This document shows, piece by piece, positions 27,513-36,324 of a DNA stretch of 64,000 nt. The position numbers were made by a program, and so were the translations under genes. Numbering within the stretch: the stretch's first letter is position 1; every line of letters begins with the position of its first letter. This DNA comes from Flavobacterium panacagri (GTDB lineage Bacteria; Bacteroidota; Bacteroidia; Flavobacteriales; Flavobacteriaceae): assembly GCF_030378165.1 (NCBI RefSeq), contig NZ_CP119766.1, positions 5,208,001 to 5,272,000 of the forward strand, given 5' to 3'. The notes below the pieces were generated by a model. That model worked only from the letters and a program-made list of their open reading frames with translations. It did no database searches and had not been told where the DNA came from.

Positions 27513-30500
27513 CTAAAGCGAATATTCTTTATATTCCTTCGGACTTTTGCCAAAATACTTCTTAAAAGAGCGTCCAAAGTATTTTGGATCATTATAACCA
27601 CATTCAAAACTGATTTCAGAGATGTTCAATTTTTTAGTTTTTAATAATAATTCGGCTTTCTGCAAGCGAAGAGACATTAAAATATCTGATGGAGACTGGT
27701 TCAAAATTTCTTTAAACAAACGGTAACATTTAACTCTAGAAATACCTAATTGTTCCCCCATCATTTCAACATTAAAGGCTGGATTCTGTAATTCTTCTTT
27801 AATGATTTCTAAAGCCTTTTTCAGAAGCTTTTCGTTAGGTGTGATATTCTCATTATTTTCTGTCAGGATTTCAAATATCTTCTGCTGGATTTTATACTCT
27901 TTTACAGGTTCGCTATTTTGATTGATCAGCCTATTAATCTTTTTGCTAATAAATGATAAACTTGCCGGCAGTTTAATATGAGTATCAATACCCAATTCTA
28001 ACAATTGTTCATCCTGTTCGTAGTTAATATTCTCAGAGATATAAATAAGCGGCATTTTTTCAACGCTTACCTCTTTATTTTGTTTTAGAAAATTAGTAAG
28101 CTCTCTAGAGAATTCTGCCTGATAAAAAACTAATGCGGCAATTTCAGCCTGTTTAATAATAGCATTTAAATTTGAAACGGAACTCTCAAAAATCACATTA
28201 TACTTGTCGCTTTCCAAAATCTGATTGGCTGCAGGAGTATTGTACGGATCACCAAAAACCAAAAGACATTTTTTATCTGGAGAAAACTGATCTTGATGAT
28301 TGAAGTTTTTCCAGGAGATTGTTTCTTTTAAATTAACTTTAGAATCGACAACTTCGATAGGAATACGTAATCTGGCTTGAAACAGTTCTTCAGACGAAGA
28401 AATAATTTCTCCATTCATATCTTGAAGCAAAACTTCTAAAGCTTTAAAATATGGGCTATAATGCGATATATTGTACCAGTTATTTTTTAGAATAACACTA
28501 TCTGAAATCGTTTTTATTTCTATAAAATCATTTTGATAAGCAATGGTAATTTTTAAAGTACTATCCTTATCTGAATACTTGCTTAAATCATTAAAAAAAT
28601 ACTGCATCGAAAGTTTTAAGCGTAAAACGTCCACAGCGGCAAAACAATCGGTATTATCTATTTCGCAATTAAAGTTTACTTCATTAAGCTGCGAATCTTT
28701 TTTTAGTTTTTCGACATTATTTTTTAGAACAGGGAATAAATTCACTGCCGTTTTTTTAACAGGCCCTAAATCTTTCACATGTTCCAGATAATTCCATTCC
28801 GAAATAAGATTAACCAATTTCCCTGATTCGAATAATAAAGCGCGTTGTGTTTCGGTATCTTTTTTTAAGGAGCTGGAAGTTTTAATTATTTTTGAAATTG
28901 GTTCCTGAAATTCAGCCAGCATAAATGTTTTGAACTTTTCAATTTCGAAATTTTCATTTTTTAAATTGCTGTGAAGAATTAGAAGTTTTTCTTTTTGCTC
29001 TTCAATTTTTTTATTTTTTTGATCGAGCTCTGCATTAATTTCTTCCAGATTTTTTTTCTGATTCTCGATAACAGCTGTTCTTGCTTTTACCAACTCTTCC
29101 ATGTATTGTTGCTGTGCCACCGCAGTTTTATTTTTGATATAAATCACCACCAGACAACCCAGCAATATAAGGGTCGATAATAAAATATAAAATAAAATCG
29201 ATTCATAAAAAGCTTCAGTAATATGAAGTGTAAAAAAAGCAGGTTCGGGAATACCGTCTATTCCTTCCTTTATCACAAAACTGTAATCTCCAGAAGACAA
29301 ACCAGCATACTCAATTTTATTATCGGCAGGCAATAAAATCCAATTTTCATCTTTTCCCTCCAGTTTGTAATAAATATTAGCTCTTTTATTATGAGGAAAT
29401 AAAATGGGAATAACTTCTATTTTTAATTCGTTGTCACTAAAACCTTTTTCAATCGCGGACAAATAATTTTCATTTCCATCTATTTTCAATTTAATTTTTG
29501 CTTTTGCATTATTACCTTGAATGGTATTGGGATTAAAATAATTGAGTCCGCCTACACCGCCAAAGAATAAATTCCCTTTTGAATCTTGATAATATGCGCC
29601 TTCTGAAAACTCTGTAGCCTGCCAGCCATAATTAGGATTATATGAAGTAACCGAATAATTTTTCTTGTCAATAGAAGCAATTCCTTTTGTGGTGCTCAAC
29701 CATACTTTATCTCCATTATCGATCAGTCCGTAAACCATATGACTTGGCAGACCTTCAGCTTCTGTAATGTTTTTGACAACACCTTTTCTTTTATTAAAAA
29801 TAGTTACGCCACCCAAAGAAGCAATCCAGTAATTATCTGATTCATTATCCACAAAAACAGAATAAATACTGTTTCCTAAAATTCCTTCTTTGGTCGTTAT
29901 TTTTTGTAATGTGCCATTTGTTAAATTAAAAATAACTACACCGCTATTTTCGGTTGCCAATATCAAATTCTGATTGCTTTTTTTGACACACCTAATATGA
30001 TATTTACTGAGCAGTTCTTGTCCTTTAAACTTTTCAAACTTTCCTGTTGCCAAATTGAACTTAGCCAAACCTCCCCAGCATCCCATCCAAAGCTGTTTGT
30101 TTTGATCTTCAAAAATAGAATAACATCTGCCAATAGACATTCCTGCAATACTATTCTTCTCAAAACTTGTGATATTATGATCCGAAATACGCAGAATTCC
30201 CTCATAAGTACCTGCCCAAACCGATCCATCGCTGGAAGTAAATAATGTTCGTATTCTTTCCCAATCTGGACTTGACGCTGCTTTATTACTATTAAACTTC
30301 TGAAAAGAATTGCTTGATTCATTGTAATAATAAAGTCCTCTTGTATAATAACCTAACCAAATTTTTCCTTTGCTGTCTTTGGTAACTGCTCTGATGGTTT
30401 CATTTGGAAGATTGGGTTCTTTAACTGGATGTGGCATCACCGAATTTATCTTTTCAGAACCACTGTATGCCATACTCAATCCTCCATCTTTCTGTCCTAA

Positions 30501-31211
30501 CCAGATATTTCCAAAATTATCCTCATGAATGGTTTCTATTTCATTATTTTTAAAGGAATAAGGCGAATATAAATCGGATGTGAAGTGCTGTATATTATTT
30601 TCGTCTAATTCATTAGTAATAATATACAATCCGTTTTCACGCGTCGCAAACCAGATATTTCCAGCTTTGTCTTTTAGGATATCATTTATAATAAGGTTTG
30701 GATACTTTTTAAGCAGAATACTTTTCAGGTTTGGATAATCTGAATTTTTAATAGTATTACGGGCAATTTCTACAAAAGATTTATTCTTGAGTTCGTAATA
30801 TTTTTTCCCTGTTTCTACAACAATATTTCCTTTTTGAGATAAATAAATATCTGTTGGAAGACTTTTGAATTTAAATTCCTGAAACTCATTGTTGCCAATA
30901 TATCGGTTAACATGTCCTTCTTTAGTAATCAGCCAAATTTGTCCTTCTGAATCTTTTTCTAATTTAGTAATATAGTTACTTGATATTGTTTTAGGATCAG
31001 TGCTATTGTTTTTGAAAATTTTGAAATTATAACCATCAAAATAATTTAAACCGTCCCAAGTTGCAATCCACAATCCTCCATCTTTACTGCTTTCTATATC
31101 TACTACAGAATTATTAGACAACCCTTGATTGGTGGTAAAATTCTCAAATTTTATCTGCTGTCCAAATGAATATATTGTGAAAAAGTAAAGAAATAGTAAT
31201 ATCCTAGTCAT
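27513..31211 (-). CDS. HTCS-like regulator with degenerate phosphorelay (AraC output)
   Basis: About 1232 residues from MTRILLFLYFF, a signal peptide; a start 7 codons upstream would overlap a near -7 element (TATCCTTG at 31230-31237), so I prefer the later ATG. Order: two-component regulator propeller (IKFENFTTNQGLSNNSV, GLWIATWDGLNYFDGYNF and further blades, residues about 20-600), Y_Y_Y domain, membrane helix (about 670-695), coiled coil, a kinase-like region, a receiver-like region (about 980-1095) and an intact AraC HTH (ISRVKCYRLFKEILNQSP, ISEISFECGYNDPKYFGRSF). Where HisKA should read SHELRTPL it reads FMLAEFQEPISKI, without His. The ATP lid motifs DxGxG are not visible, and the receiver has VFYQAEF where the phosphoryl Asp is expected. 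It is therefore probably not a working phosphorelay, yet its sensor and DNA-binding ends look sound. Confidence 0.9.
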   Translation of the reverse strand: MTRILLFLYFFTIYSFGQQIKFENFTTNQGLSNNSVVDIESSKDGGLWIATWDGLNYFDGYNFKIFKNNSTDPKTISSNYITKLEKDSEGQIWLITKEGHVNRYIGNNEFQEFKFKSLPTDIYLSQKGNIVVETGKKYYELKNKSFVEIARNTIKNSDYPNLKSILLKKYPNLIINDILKDKAGNIWFATRENGLYIITNELDENNIQHFTSDLYSPYSFKNNEIETIHEDNFGNIWLGQKDGGLSMAYSGSEKINSVMPHPVKEPNLPNETIRAVTKDSKGKIWLGYYTRGLYYYNESSNSFQKFNSNKAASSPDWERIRTLFTSSDGSVWAGTYEGILRISDHNITSFEKNSIAGMSIGRCYSIFEDQNKQLWMGCWGGLAKFNLATGKFEKFKGQELLSKYHIRCVKKSNQNLILATENSGVVIFNLTNGTLQKITTKEGILGNSIYSVFVDNESDNYWIASLGGVTIFNKRKGVVKNITEAEGLPSHMVYGLIDNGDKVWLSTTKGIASIDKKNYSVTSYNPNYGWQATEFSEGAYYQDSKGNLFFGGVGGLNYFNPNTIQGNNAKAKIKLKIDGNENYLSAIEKGFSDNELKIEVIPILFPHNKRANIYYKLEGKDENWILLPADNKIEYAGLSSGDYSFVIKEGIDGIPEPAFFTLHITEAFYESILFYILLSTLILLGCLVVIYIKNKTAVAQQQYMEELVKARTAVIENQKKNLEEINAELDQKNKKIEEQKEKLLILHSNLKNENFEIEKFKTFMLAEFQEPISKIIKTSSSLKKDTETQRALLFESGKLVNLISEWNYLEHVKDLGPVKKTAVNLFPVLKNNVEKLKKDSQLNEVNFNCEIDNTDCFAAVDVLRLKLSMQYFFNDLSKYSDKDSTLKITIAYQNDFIEIKTISDSVILKNNWYNISHYSPYFKALEVLLQDMNGEIISSSEELFQARLRIPIEVVDSKVNLKETISWKNFNHQDQFSPDKKCLLVFGDPYNTPAANQILESDKYNVIFESSVSNLNAIIKQAEIAALVFYQAEFSRELTNFLKQNKEVSVEKMPLIYISENINYEQDEQLLELGIDTHIKLPASLSFISKKINRLINQNSEPVKEYKIQQKIFEILTENNENITPNEKLLKKALEIIKEELQNPAFNVEMMGEQLGISRVKCYRLFKEILNQSPSDILMSLRLQKAELLLKTKKLNISEISFECGYNDPKYFGRSFKKYFGKSPKEYKEYSL

Positions 31212-31366
31212 CGTTTGTATTTTAACTGACAAGGATACAATCGGAAGTTTATTTAATCATAAACTGTATGTTAAGTTAAAAACGAAAACTAATTAAAGCC
31301 CACTAATTATCAGGAACTGTAAGTTTTTTACAGCAGAGTTAAAATAAAGAACTGAATCAATAATTC

Positions 31367-32347
31367 TTAAGCCTTAAAAGTTTCAGGAAATTGATACGAT
31401 TTAAAAAACTCATAGGCTCTTTTTTCTGCATAAGAATAAGTTGAATTACGTAACGGAAAAGCGCAATGTCCGCCATATTTTGGAGTTTCAAGAAATACAT
31501 ATTCACTATCTTGCGCAATCGCTCTTGGATAGCATCTCTCCCCTAAAAAAGGATCATCAAGCGAATTTATAATTAAAACGGGAGTCGTAATATTTTTAAG
31601 CGAAAATTCTGGAGAAACTTTGTGATAATAGTCTTCTCTGCTTGCAAAACCATGAAGCGGTGCTGTAAAATATTGATCGACTTCATCAAAAGAAGAAATT
31701 TTATCAATCTGGTCACGATTTATAAAATCAGGAAACTGAACGGCTTTGTATTTCAGCTTTTTCTTAATATCGATGGTAAAATTCTTTAAATAGACTTTAT
31801 TAAAACCTTGTTTCAAAACCGCAGCGCTTGTAGCAATATGAGTGGGCACCGAAATCGAAACCGCTGCTTTTATACGCGCATCAATTTTTGTCCAGCCCAA
31901 ATAATTCAAAAGCTGTACACCGCCCATTGAATAACCAATCAAATAAATTTCTTCGAATCCTTTTTGCAAAGTAAACTGTACTACTTCATTAAGATCATCC
32001 ACCGCACCATGATGATAAAGTCTTGGAAGTCGGTTCATCTCGCCGCCACAGGTTCTATTATTCCAAGCAAAAACAGAAAAACCTTGATCCAGAAAATAAG
32101 ATGCACAGCTATTATTATAGGTTCTACGAGAATCTCCTTCTAAGCCATGACATAAAATAACGGCCTTCTTCGAATTGTTTAGAACAAAGTCAATATTGAT
32201 AAAATCTCCGTCATTTAACTCCAGTTTGTGTCTTGTATAATCCGGAGCATCGAACTTTTTAATCAAAGCGGCATAAATGGTGGAAATATGCCTATTGCGA
32301 TGAATAATCGAAGGAAAATTATATTCTGATTGTTCAATTATCGGCAT
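31367..32347 (-). CDS. YheT-like alpha/beta hydrolase
   Basis: A 326-residue alpha/beta hydrolase of the YheT/COG0429 type: RNRHISTIYAAL near the N-terminus, oxyanion region CHGLEGDSRRTY, nucleophile elbow GYSMGG, acid NSLDDPF and His in YGGHCAF. These give a complete Ser-Asp-His triad. No signal peptide, so cytosolic esterase of unknown substrate. It is the first non-PUL gene beyond the regulator and has its own promoter candidate. Confidence 0.9.
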   Translation of the reverse strand: MPIIEQSEYNFPSIIHRNRHISTIYAALIKKFDAPDYTRHKLELNDGDFINIDFVLNNSKKAVILCHGLEGDSRRTYNNSCASYFLDQGFSVFAWNNRTCGGEMNRLPRLYHHGAVDDLNEVVQFTLQKGFEEIYLIGYSMGGVQLLNYLGWTKIDARIKAAVSISVPTHIATSAAVLKQGFNKVYLKNFTIDIKKKLKYKAVQFPDFINRDQIDKISSFDEVDQYFTAPLHGFASREDYYHKVSPEFSLKNITTPVLIINSLDDPFLGERCYPRAIAQDSEYVFLETPKYGGHCAFPLRNSTYSYAEKRAYEFFKSYQFPETFKA

Positions 32348-32375
32348 AATAAAAAGTTTTTTATGGTGCGTACTA

Positions 32376-32383
32376 CAAAGCTA
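32376..32383 (-). promoter_or_regulatory. Candidate -7 element for the YheT-like gene
   Basis: The minus strand reads TAGCTTTG, an exact TAnnTTTG, 29 bases before the start codon. Confidence 0.45.
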
Positions 32384-32511
32384 AGAAATCAATTAATATG
32401 AAAGTAAAATCTGTCCTTTTTATTTTCTAAATAATTAGTAAAAAAGAAGTTTGGATATAAAAACTGCAGAGATTCATCTAATTTTATTAGAATATTCTTT
32501 ATATCCATAAC

Positions 32512-32550
32512 AAAATCCTGATTTCGAGTTCAACTCAAAATCAGGATTTT
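32512..32550 (-). terminator. Terminator after the RidA gene
   Basis: A nearly continuous stem: AAAATCCTGATTT pairs with AAATCAGGATTTT, and GAGTT with AACTC inside. It lies 25 bases past the RidA stop codon and ends in a T run on the minus strand side. Confidence 0.8.
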
Positions 32551-32574
32551 TACTATTTGCTCCTATTTTTATAA

Positions 32575-32964
32575 TTACTTTACAACAGTTGCTTCCAATT
32601 CCACTTTCAAAGTCTCAAAAAGGCTTTTTACTTCCAAAACAGTACTGGATTGTTTAATCTCATTTTCATGGATCCAATTCTGAAAAACATCAAAATTTTC
32701 AAATAACGAAGCACTGTCTGTGGTGTAAATATTTAATCGGACGATATTCTTTAATTGATAATTCGCATCAGAAATCACTTTTTCTAGATTATCTAATGTT
32801 TGTAGAAGCTGACTTCTCATATCGGCATTACTAGAAATTCCATTGTCGTCTATTGCCGTTTGTCCAGAAACATATAGCGTACCTTGAACATTTGTAACTT
32901 CTACTGCCTGGGCATAATTTCTAGCATACTGCCATTTCCAAGGATTTATTACTCGTTTTTCCAT
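32575..32964 (-). CDS. RidA/YjgF-family protein
   Basis: A 129-residue member of the RidA (Rid/YjgF/UK114) family, with NVQGTLYVSGQTAID, the central MRSQLLQTLDNLEKVISDA and a C-terminal ELEATVVK. RidA enzymes hydrolyse reactive enamine/imine intermediates of PLP enzymes as trimers. The catalytic Arg of true RidA (around residue 105 in a C-R-x-A context) is not evident here: the region reads SSTVLEVKSLFETLKVELEA, so it may belong to another Rid subfamily. Cytosolic. Next to a Crp/Fnr regulator on the same strand, 84 bases apart. Confidence 0.85.
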   Translation of the reverse strand: MEKRVINPWKWQYARNYAQAVEVTNVQGTLYVSGQTAIDDNGISSNADMRSQLLQTLDNLEKVISDANYQLKNIVRLNIYTTDSASLFENFDVFQNWIHENEIKQSSTVLEVKSLFETLKVELEATVVK

Positions 32965-33047
32965 CTTTAAATTTTTAAAATTAACAGATGCAAAAATCAG
33001 CAGACTAAATTTTTTAAAGGCGTGACAAATATCACTATTTACAAGCC

Positions 33048-33620
33048 TTACATAAAAAGGCGGCTCAATGTCTCGCGCGAAACTCCTAAATAAGAAGCTA
33101 AAGAAGTTTTAGGAACACGTTGTAAAAGAGAGGAATTTTTAAGAAGCAACTGTTCGTATCTTTCTCTTGCGTTTGAAGTCAAAAAAGATAATATTCGTGT
33201 TTGAGAACCAATATGCCCAGCTATTGATTTTCTAAGAAAAAAACGTTCCATTTTCTGCAAGTCATTACAAAGCTTTTCGAAGTTTTCAAATGAAAGACTG
33301 TACACAATTGTATCCTCAATACACTCTAATGACAATGTGGCTTTCGTTTGTGTATAAAAAGCCTGAAAATCGGTTTCCCACCAATCTTCCATGGCAAATG
33401 AAACAATGTGTTTTTTAGCATCTTGATCTTCATAAACCAACTTTACAAGTCCCGCTAATAAAAAATATACATTGCGAACTTCATTTCCTTCTTCAATAAT
33501 AAATTGACCTTTCTTAAATGTTTCCAGTTTAAAATGAGAAACAATGAATGAAGCTTCTTCATCTGTCAAAAGGACAACTTTTTCTATATGGTTTCTTAAA
33601 AATTGTTCAGGATTATTCAT
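33048..33620 (-). CDS. Crp/Fnr-family transcription regulator
   Basis: A 190-residue regulator: cyclic-nucleotide-binding-like beta roll (FKKGQFIIEEGNEVRNVYFLLAGLVKLVY, split here at residues about 32-62), dimer helix, and a short C-terminal HTH (PKTSLASYLGVSRETLSRLF). No Cys cluster for an iron-sulfur centre as in Fnr. This short form is common in Bacteroidota; the effector and targets are generally unknown. It has its own promoter candidate, and the RidA gene follows on the same strand, possibly as its target. Confidence 0.92.
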   Translation of the reverse strand: MNNPEQFLRNHIEKVVLLTDEEASFIVSHFKLETFKKGQFIIEEGNEVRNVYFLLAGLVKLVYEDQDAKKHIVSFAMEDWWETDFQAFYTQTKATLSLECIEDTIVYSLSFENFEKLCNDLQKMERFFLRKSIAGHIGSQTRILSFLTSNARERYEQLLLKNSSLLQRVPKTSLASYLGVSRETLSRLFM

Positions 33621-33643
33621 AAAAAGGTTTTCAAAATAAATAA

Positions 33644-33651
33644 CAAAAATA
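33644..33651 (-). promoter_or_regulatory. Candidate -7 element for the Crp/Fnr gene
   Basis: The minus strand reads TATTTTTG, an exact TAnnTTTG, 24 bases before the start; TTTG occurs 22 bases further upstream as a possible -33 box. Confidence 0.5.
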
Positions 33652-33725
33652 CAGCTTCAAAAAACAAAAAATCCAAATCCCAAGAAATTTGGAATTTGGA
33701 TTTTTAATATTCGAATTTATATTGT

Positions 33726-34415
33726 TTAGTCTAAAACAAAACTTACGCTGACATTTGCTGTAATTTCGATTTCTCCAATAGCTAAAGTTTCATTTGAAGC
33801 TCCCATTGAATCTGCTTCTTTCATTCTCATCGCAGCATACATTGGCTGTGGATGATAAACTTGTGAATTGTCTGAAATTGTAAACGCTTTACCTACTTTC
33901 TGTCCTAAAACAGATACGTATTCTTCTGCCTTTACTTTAGCATCTTTCATCGCTAATTTTCTAGCTTCCGATTGATATTGTGCTAATTTAGAAGATTCAA
34001 AAGAAACTCTATCAATACGATTAATTCCTTGCTGTACCAAACCTTCCATTAATTCATCATATTTAGACAAATCTTTTACTACAATTTCTACCGTTTGTGT
34101 AGCGTTGTAAGAAGTTTTCTTTTTCTCATAATCGTATTGCGGATTTAGAGAAACTTGTTTTGTTTTGAAATCTGCTGTTGGAACATTCATTTTTTTGATG
34201 AATTTTAAAACAGCGTCCATCTTTTCGTCATTCTGTTTTTTAACGTCTTTAGCATTATTCCCTTTTGTTTCAACCGTAGCTGAAATACAAACCTGATCAG
34301 GTGCTACTTTTACTTTTCCTTCCCCATTTACATTGATTAGAGGTATTTGTTTGATTTCCTGGCCGTAAGACATAGTCATAAACATGATTGTTAAAAATAA
34401 TACTAGTTTTTTCAT
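33726..34415 (-). CDS. SIMPL-domain (DUF541) secreted protein
   Basis: A 229-residue protein with signal peptide (MKKLVLFLTIMFMTMSYG) and one SIMPL/DUF541 domain: INVNGEGKVKVAPDQVCIS at the start, QNDEKMDAVLKFIKKMNV, IDRVSFESSKLAQYQSEARK and LAIGEIEITANVSVSFVL at the end. Family members form periplasmic oligomers; function is poorly understood. Separated by 51 bases from the rhomboid gene upstream, so possibly one transcript. Confidence 0.9.
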   Translation of the reverse strand: MKKLVLFLTIMFMTMSYGQEIKQIPLINVNGEGKVKVAPDQVCISATVETKGNNAKDVKKQNDEKMDAVLKFIKKMNVPTADFKTKQVSLNPQYDYEKKKTSYNATQTVEIVVKDLSKYDELMEGLVQQGINRIDRVSFESSKLAQYQSEARKLAMKDAKVKAEEYVSVLGQKVGKAFTISDNSQVYHPQPMYAAMRMKEADSMGASNETLAIGEIEITANVSVSFVLD

Positions 34416-34466
34416 TTTTGTTAAATTTTAATATTTACTAAAGGCTTTTCAAAAGTTATGCCAGCA

Positions 34467-35105
34467 TTATAATTTTCCCAATTTTGCCATTCCAAAAAGA
34501 ATCACAATTGGAATAGCCAACAGAATTACCATCATAGTTTGATCGGCAAATAAAGAAGGTTCTTTTATCAAAGTGATCACATAACCGCCTATAGCACCAC
34601 CAAAGTGAGCTGTATGGCCAATATTGTCGTTTTTAGCTTTCATTCCATAAATCGAATACAATAAATATAAAATTCCGAAAATATAGGCCGGCATCGGAAT
34701 AACAAAAAATATTCCCAGCATCATATCAGGTCTTAATAATATCGCAGAATACAAAACTCCCGTTACAGCTCCGGAAGCTCCAACAGCACGGTAGCTATAA
34801 TCATTTTTATGAAAAAGCATCGTCAGAAGGCTTCCGAAAATCAAACTTCCAAAATAAATAAGGACAAAAGAAAAATTTCCGAGTAAATCTAACACAACAG
34901 GCGCAAAAAAGTAAAGTGTCAGCATATTGAAAATTAAATGCATCATGTCTACATGCAAAAAACCAGAAGACAGCATCCTAAATTGTTCTCCAGAACGAAT
35001 ACTTCCTACATGAAATTCATACTTTCTAAAAAAATAAAGATCATTAAAACCTTTGTAACTAATAAGTGCGTTAGCAACTATAATCCCTACTACAATGATA
35101 TTCAT
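34467..35105 (-). CDS. Rhomboid-family intramembrane serine protease
   Basis: A 212-residue polytopic membrane protein with about six transmembrane helices. The catalytic motifs are complete: HLIFNM in the second helix (oxyanion side), Ser in GASGAVTG, and His in GHTAHFGGAIGG. It should cleave transmembrane helices within the inner membrane. Length is at the short end typical for the bacterial core rhomboid without extra domains. Substrates cannot be named. Confidence 0.94.
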   Translation of the reverse strand: MNIIVVGIIVANALISYKGFNDLYFFRKYEFHVGSIRSGEQFRMLSSGFLHVDMMHLIFNMLTLYFFAPVVLDLLGNFSFVLIYFGSLIFGSLLTMLFHKNDYSYRAVGASGAVTGVLYSAILLRPDMMLGIFFVIPMPAYIFGILYLLYSIYGMKAKNDNIGHTAHFGGAIGGYVITLIKEPSLFADQTMMVILLAIPIVILFGMAKLGKL

Positions 35106-35195
35106 AAATACTAATTATTGTGAATTGTAAATATAATCATTCTTAAAGATAAGTTAGCAAGAATGCAAAATATCGACCGATAATGATTTTTAATT

Positions 35196-35203
35196 TATCT
35201 TTG
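35196..35203 (+). promoter_or_regulatory. Candidate -7 element for the acyltransferase gene
   Basis: TATCTTTG, an exact TAnnTTTG, only 14 bases before the start codon, which would give a very short leader. Confidence 0.5.
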
Positions 35204-35217
35204 TAAAAAAATTTTAC

Positions 35218-36090
35218 ATGCAGTTTCTTGTTTATATTTTGGCCTACCCTTTACTTTGGCTAATCTCTATATTACCTTTTCCTATATTTTACTTATTCTC
35301 AGATTTTGTTTATTTTCTGATTTACAGAGTTATTGGATATCGTAAAAAAGTGGTCCGTGAAAATCTGGCACTTACTTTACCACATTTAAGTGATGCTGAA
35401 AGGAAAGACATCGAAAAAAAATTCTACAAACATATGTGCGATATGTTTTTGGAAATGGTCAAAACGATGAGTATGTCTCCTGAAGAAATGGAAAGAAGAT
35501 TTCATGTAACCAATATCGATTTGGTCTTGGATTATGCTAAAAAAGGAAAAAGCGTCATTCTTGTAGCTTCACATTATGCAAGTTATGAATGGCTTTTAAC
35601 GATAAATCCTAAACTTGGATTTCAAGGTGTTGCTGTTTATAAAAAACTAGCCAATCCCTATTTTGATAAATTAGTTCGAAAAATCCGTTCAAAATATAAT
35701 ACTGAAATGATCGAAACCAGAAAAGCAATTCCAACCATGGCTCAAAACCAGCGTAATGGAGTTTTAAGCATGTATGGTCTGGCAAGCGATCAATCGCCTA
35801 AACTGGATAGAATTTTTCATTCGATGAAATTTATGGGAGTTGAAGTTCCTGTTCATACTGGAGCCGAAATGCTGGCTAAAAAATACGATCTGGCCGTAAT
35901 TATGGTAAAAGTCGAAAAAGTTAAGAGAGGATTTTACGAAGCTACCTTTTTATCTCTTGCAGACAATCCAAAAGATTTTGAAGACTTCGAGATTACAGAA
36001 ATGTATTTAAAAGAAGTTGAAAAACAAATTCTCGCAAAACCGGAGTTCTATTTATGGACGCACAAAAGATGGAAACATAAAATTAATTAA
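35218..36090 (+). CDS. LpxL/HtrB-like lysophospholipid acyltransferase (lipid A late acyltransferase type)
   Basis: A 290-residue protein with a single N-terminal membrane segment (LVYILAYPLLWLISILPF) and the LPLAT fold: the catalytic H-x4-E in ASHYASYEW, then GFQGVAVYKKLANPYFD, and YGLASDQSPK as block III. It matches the lipid A acyltransferase family, which transfers acyl chains from acyl-ACP to lipid A precursors at the inner membrane. Bacteroidota often carry one such enzyme. It is transcribed alone, divergent from the rhomboid gene and closed by a strong terminator. Confidence 0.92.
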   Translation: MQFLVYILAYPLLWLISILPFPIFYLFSDFVYFLIYRVIGYRKKVVRENLALTLPHLSDAERKDIEKKFYKHMCDMFLEMVKTMSMSPEEMERRFHVTNIDLVLDYAKKGKSVILVASHYASYEWLLTINPKLGFQGVAVYKKLANPYFDKLVRKIRSKYNTEMIETRKAIPTMAQNQRNGVLSMYGLASDQSPKLDRIFHSMKFMGVEVPVHTGAEMLAKKYDLAVIMVKVEKVKRGFYEATFLSLADNPKDFEDFEITEMYLKEVEKQILAKPEFYLWTHKRWKHKIN

Positions 36091-36097
36091 TGATTAA

Positions 36098-36134
36098 AAA
36101 AGTCCGAAAAACAAATGTTGTTTTTCGGACTTTT
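36098..36134 (+). terminator. Strong terminator after the acyltransferase gene
   Basis: A perfect 17-bp stem with a 3-base loop (arms 36098-36114 and 36118-36134, core AGTCCGAAAAACAA) followed by T-rich DNA, 7 bases past the stop. It has T runs on both strands. Confidence 0.9.
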
Positions 36135-36270
36135 CTTTTAAAATGCGAAACCTGTAAATGCTCGGATCACATTTTTTTCCACCACAATGAAACATTTTAC
36201 TACCAATGAAACATTCCTACGGAATGACATCATGATGTGAAAATTGAAAAAACTTTTTTTATTGAAAGCA

Positions 36271-36304
36271 AAAAAGCCTCTTTTGTTGCAAATAGAGGCT
36301 TTTT
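36271..36304 (-). terminator. Terminator after glmM
   Basis: AAAAAGCCTC and GAGGCTTTTT form a 10-bp stem 21 bases beyond the glmM stop codon, with a T run on the minus strand. Between this and the previous hairpin lies a short stretch with the word ATTCCTACGGAAT, which recurs in the repeat block at 47.1 kb. Confidence 0.85.
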
Positions 36305-36324
36305 TATGATTTAAAACTAAAATC

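Noticed and set aside
32575-32964. RidA-like gene as proven RidA enamine deaminase
   Set aside because: The expected catalytic Arg is not evident, so I keep only the family name.
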